Origin: SHLQ01 sp964494395
GTDB taxonomy: Bacteria > Actinomycetota > Acidimicrobiia > Acidimicrobiales > SHLQ01
Direction: 5' to 3'
Assembly: GCA_964494395.1 (NCBI GenBank)
Contig: CAZBTI010000150.1
Coordinates: 1 to 7,895 of the forward strand
Length of the DNA: 7,895 nucleotides
A program made the position numbers and the translations under genes. Below the pieces are notes generated by a model. It ran no database searches. It saw only the letters and a list, made by a program, of their open reading frames with translations, and was not told where the DNA came from. The number at the start of each line of letters is the position of its first letter. The first letter of the stretch is position 1. Shown here piece by piece: positions 5,919 through 7,895 of this stretch.

Positions 5919-7895
5919 GACAGCTCCTCGGCCCCGATTGCACTTCGCAAAAAGTCGTTCGACGGGTCGTTCTTGGCCAATCTACTCATGCGCACCCGAA
6001 GGTCGGCGGTGACTGCAGCCGCGATGTGGGACTCCGATCGGCCGTCGACCGAGAGTGAATCCTGCCAAGACCCAACCCATAATTTCTCGACCGAAACTTC
6101 CTCCAACGGGGCCACCGTCAATGCAGAGAAGCCAGGAAAGAGTGCTTGGAGTGACCGAACTGCCCAGCGGGGCAATGTCTCTGGGAGAAGGACGGGAACA
6201 GCCGATGGAAGGCCAGCCAGTCGTGCGGCTGCGTACTTTTGAAGCATCTGACGTAGCCACTCTTCGGAGGTCGCCGGAGCGAGAGTTACGAGATCGAAGG
6301 CCTCTTCGACGACGCGGTCGGCGAGCGGCAGCGCTGGACGAATCGAAACGGTCAACCCGTCGTGTTCGAAGACACTCGCATCTTCACCGAGAAGGGTCTC
6401 GAGCGTGGATGCCTCCATGTCTCGAAACTCTGAGATCGCGAGGTCGCCAACACGCACAAGGCGTGACCCGCCCTGAACCATGGCAGTTCTGAGAACACCG
6501 AGGGACGAGACGACCAACTCGCCAACCCGGTCCAGGCCATCTGGCATCGAAAGGAGATCGGTCTTTGCAGGTGTCGCCTCAGGGCGGAATCCAAAGGCCA
6601 GCGCAAGTTCGTTTGCCGCTCGCTCCACACCCCAAGCCTCAACGAGGGCTTCGCGGAGCTGGACGTACTGATTTTGGTTTCGCTGAGACCGACGGCCAAA
6701 CGCTCGAGCTTGCTGAGACTTTGGCATCGTTGCACTTCGTGCCGGCCCCCTACCTTCGATCAACGCGTGGAAGAGCGGGTCGCAGGTCGACCCGAGATCT
6801 CGCTGCTCTCGATAGACCCTCGGGTTGAGTGCCGGGTTCGGTCGGTTATCGGAATCTGCTCGCTCGCGGCAGTAGTGCGCCAGGGGGGTCTCGTCCGAGG
6901 TCGGCTCCATAAAGCGTCGGCGATAGTAGGCACTATCGAACAACGGGTGTGCGGTGACACCCTCGAACTGTCCTTGGCGCACGTAGTGTCGAACGAGGTC
7001 TGTCTTGTCCTCGGGGTAGTTCGAGCTATCGAGAACACCAGCCTCAAGAATCGACGCCTCGTCCAGGAGCCACTGTTGCTCGAGACCAAACGATTGTGAG
7101 GCCGCTTCTCGGATCGAAGAGACCTGTTCATCAACCGAGGCCCAATGCGCGCGGAACAAACGGTGATACTGAGCTTCCTTGCCTTCGACCTGTGGCGCAA
7201 CCAGCGCTGGGCGTTCGAGCCCGTCAGCAGGTGCCTCGCCTTCGAACACTCGATCGTTGACTCGAATACGACCGATCGCGAGAAACTCATCGACGTCGTC
7301 ATCTTTCACGAATTGATCGAGATACTCGTCGTAAAGGATCCCTGAGGCTTCCATGTCGGCCCAGCGGTGGTATCGGGGAACCCACTGATCACCCAGATGA
7401 GGGTTTGCTTCGAGGAACTCTCGAGCGTCAGCGGCTCTCGCCTGGAACTCGGCGAAGCTTCGGACAGGGTGGTGGAGAAGTAGAGCACCTTCCTCTACAA
7501 AGGAAAGGGGCGTGTCGGTCGTCGCCGTATGGTCGCCGTCGCCGATCTCGGTCGTTCGACCGAGCCTCACGGCGACCTTTGGCCCGATCTTACGCCAGAT
7601 CCATGGATGGGAGAGCTCTCCGGATTGGAGTCGAACTGCTTCTCGTTGCAGTTGCTGTCGTATCTCGAAGTTGAGGAGTCCGCCCGAATAGAGCTCATGA
7701 TCTCTTGTCTCCGCTTCCGATCGACGGCCTGTCATGTTGGTTCGAGGGATGACGAGACCCACTCCCTCGGGGTCAAGGTCTTCCAAGCGATCTGTATCAA
7801 GAGCCAGTAGTTCGTCGGGGTCGCAGAACAGCACCATCGTGTCCTCAGGAAGCTCAGCCTTCATGAGCTCGAGAAGGATATTAGATGAGTCGAGA
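5915..7895 (-). CDS. Multidomain glycosyltransferase: GT2/GT92-like domain, YY-repeat linker, GT61-like C-terminal region; 5' end missing
   Basis: The frame is open to the right edge (659 codons visible); the ATG at 7864 is internal because about 10 coherent codons precede it. Numbering from that ATG: VLFCDPDELL at 11-20 holds the DxD nucleotide-sugar/metal motif D15-x-D17-E18. GPKVAVR at 94-100 and LLLHHPVRSFAEF at 128-140 match the K..VRP and HYPVRS..QF elements of the Glyco_tranf_2_4 / GT92-like family. A middle segment has DSAYYRRRF at 310-318 then PLAHY at 327-331, and PRVYREQ then DPLFHALIEGRG at 362-373. These are degenerate copies of the D..YYL..NPDV...PL.HYL..G repeat of large cell-wall glycosyltransferases. 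Residues about 450-605 resemble the N-terminal half of GT61 (DUF563) proteins, but the usual HW after the strand reads EW (535-536) and the C-terminal catalytic half is absent. It leads the visible operon (ATGA with the aminotransferase). Sugar donor and acceptor unknown; GT2-like call firm, GT61-like call tentative. Confidence 0.8.
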   Translation of the reverse strand, partial: LDSSNILLELMKAELPEDTMVLFCDPDELLALDTDRLEDLDPEGVGLVIPRTNMTGRRSEAETRDHELYSGGLLNFEIRQQLQREAVRLQSGELSHPWIWRKIGPKVAVRLGRTTEIGDGDHTATTDTPLSFVEEGALLLHHPVRSFAEFQARAADAREFLEANPHLGDQWVPRYHRWADMEASGILYDEYLDQFVKDDDVDEFLAIGRIRVNDRVFEGEAPADGLERPALVAPQVEGKEAQYHRLFRAHWASVDEQVSSIREAASQSFGLEQQWLLDEASILEAGVLDSSNYPEDKTDLVRHYVRQGQFEGVTAHPLFDSAYYRRRFMEPTSDETPLAHYCRERADSDNRPNPALNPRVYREQRDLGSTCDPLFHALIEGRGPARSATMPKSQQARAFGRRSQRNQNQYVQLREALVEAWGVERAANELALAFGFRPEATPAKTDLLSMPDGLDRVGELVVSSLGVLRTAMVQGGSRLVRVGDLAISEFRDMEASTLETLLGEDASVFEHDGLTVSIRPALPLADRVVEEAFDLVTLAPATSEEWLRQMLQKYAAARLAGLPSAVPVLLPETLPRWAVRSLQALFPGFSALTVAPLEEVSVEKLWVGSWQDSLSVDGRSESHIAAAVTADLRVRMSRLAKNDPSNDFLRSAIGAEELS
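5924..5929 (-). promoter_or_regulatory. Strong Shine-Dalgarno of the aminotransferase gene
   Basis: GAGGAG lies five bases before the ATG at 5918, inside the 3' end of the glycosyltransferase gene. It is the best ribosome site in the window and fixes the aminotransferase start. With the ATGA overlap it allows both re-initiation and independent initiation. Confidence 0.7.

Noticed and set aside
5200..6012. Plus-strand open frame of 270 codons
   Set aside because: It lies opposite the aminotransferase, whose motifs are unmistakable, and its own protein is rich in Ser/Arg/Pro with no domain pattern: an antisense shadow of high-GC coding sequence.
5550..6242. Plus-strand open frame of 230 codons
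   Set aside because: Antisense to the aminotransferase and glycosyltransferase genes, low-complexity composition, no recognisable motif.
1..7895. CRISPR array, tRNA, transposon ends or prophage genes
   Set aside because: No regularly spaced direct repeats, cloverleaf-like segments, terminal inverted repeats or transposase motifs were seen; nearly every base is assigned to coding sequence.

Overview
This window is a gene-dense stretch of about 7.9 kb with high-50s percent GC (judged by eye). Its codons favour G/C in the third position, TTG and GTG starts appear, and CGA/TCG/GAC codons are frequent. This suits a high-GC bacterium; an actinobacterium of the Acidimicrobiia type is my best guess, at low confidence. 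I see no rRNA, tRNA, CRISPR array, insertion sequence, phage gene or long repeat. The content is that of an accessory glycan or specialised-metabolite locus.

Right arm (about 3162-7895, minus strand): four genes read right to left as a tightly coupled operon. They are a large glycosyltransferase whose 5' end lies outside the window, a DegT/DnrJ/EryC1/StrS-type PLP aminotransferase, a class I SAM methyltransferase and a FemAB/GNAT-like acyl- or aminoacyl-transferase. The first two junctions are ATGA stop/start overlaps, and the third gene's end overlaps the fourth gene's start.

Middle (about 2437-3165, plus strand): a single methyltransferase closely resembles the TylM1/DesVI family of dTDP-3-amino-dideoxysugar N,N-dimethyltransferases. 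It converges on the right-arm operon so tightly that the two stop codons share the palindrome CTAG.

Left arm (1-2362, minus strand): two PLP-enzyme genes diverge from the sugar methyltransferase. The first is a fold-type I enzyme (aminotransferase / Cys-Met-metabolism superfamily) split by a one-base frameshift near 1367-1369; removing one G restores a coherent protein of about 418 residues. The second is a fold-type III (ornithine/diaminopimelate type) decarboxylase-like enzyme. It is easy to miss because it begins with TTG and runs off the left edge with no stop codon in the window.

Inferred together: the aminotransferase would install an amine on a nucleotide-linked keto-sugar, the TylM1-like enzyme would N-methylate it, the second methyltransferase and the FemAB-like protein would add further decoration, and the glycosyltransferase would place the sugar on a glycan. 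The two left-arm PLP enzymes may supply an unusual amine or amino acid. No nucleotidyltransferase, dehydratase or flippase lies in the window, so the pathway must continue outside it.
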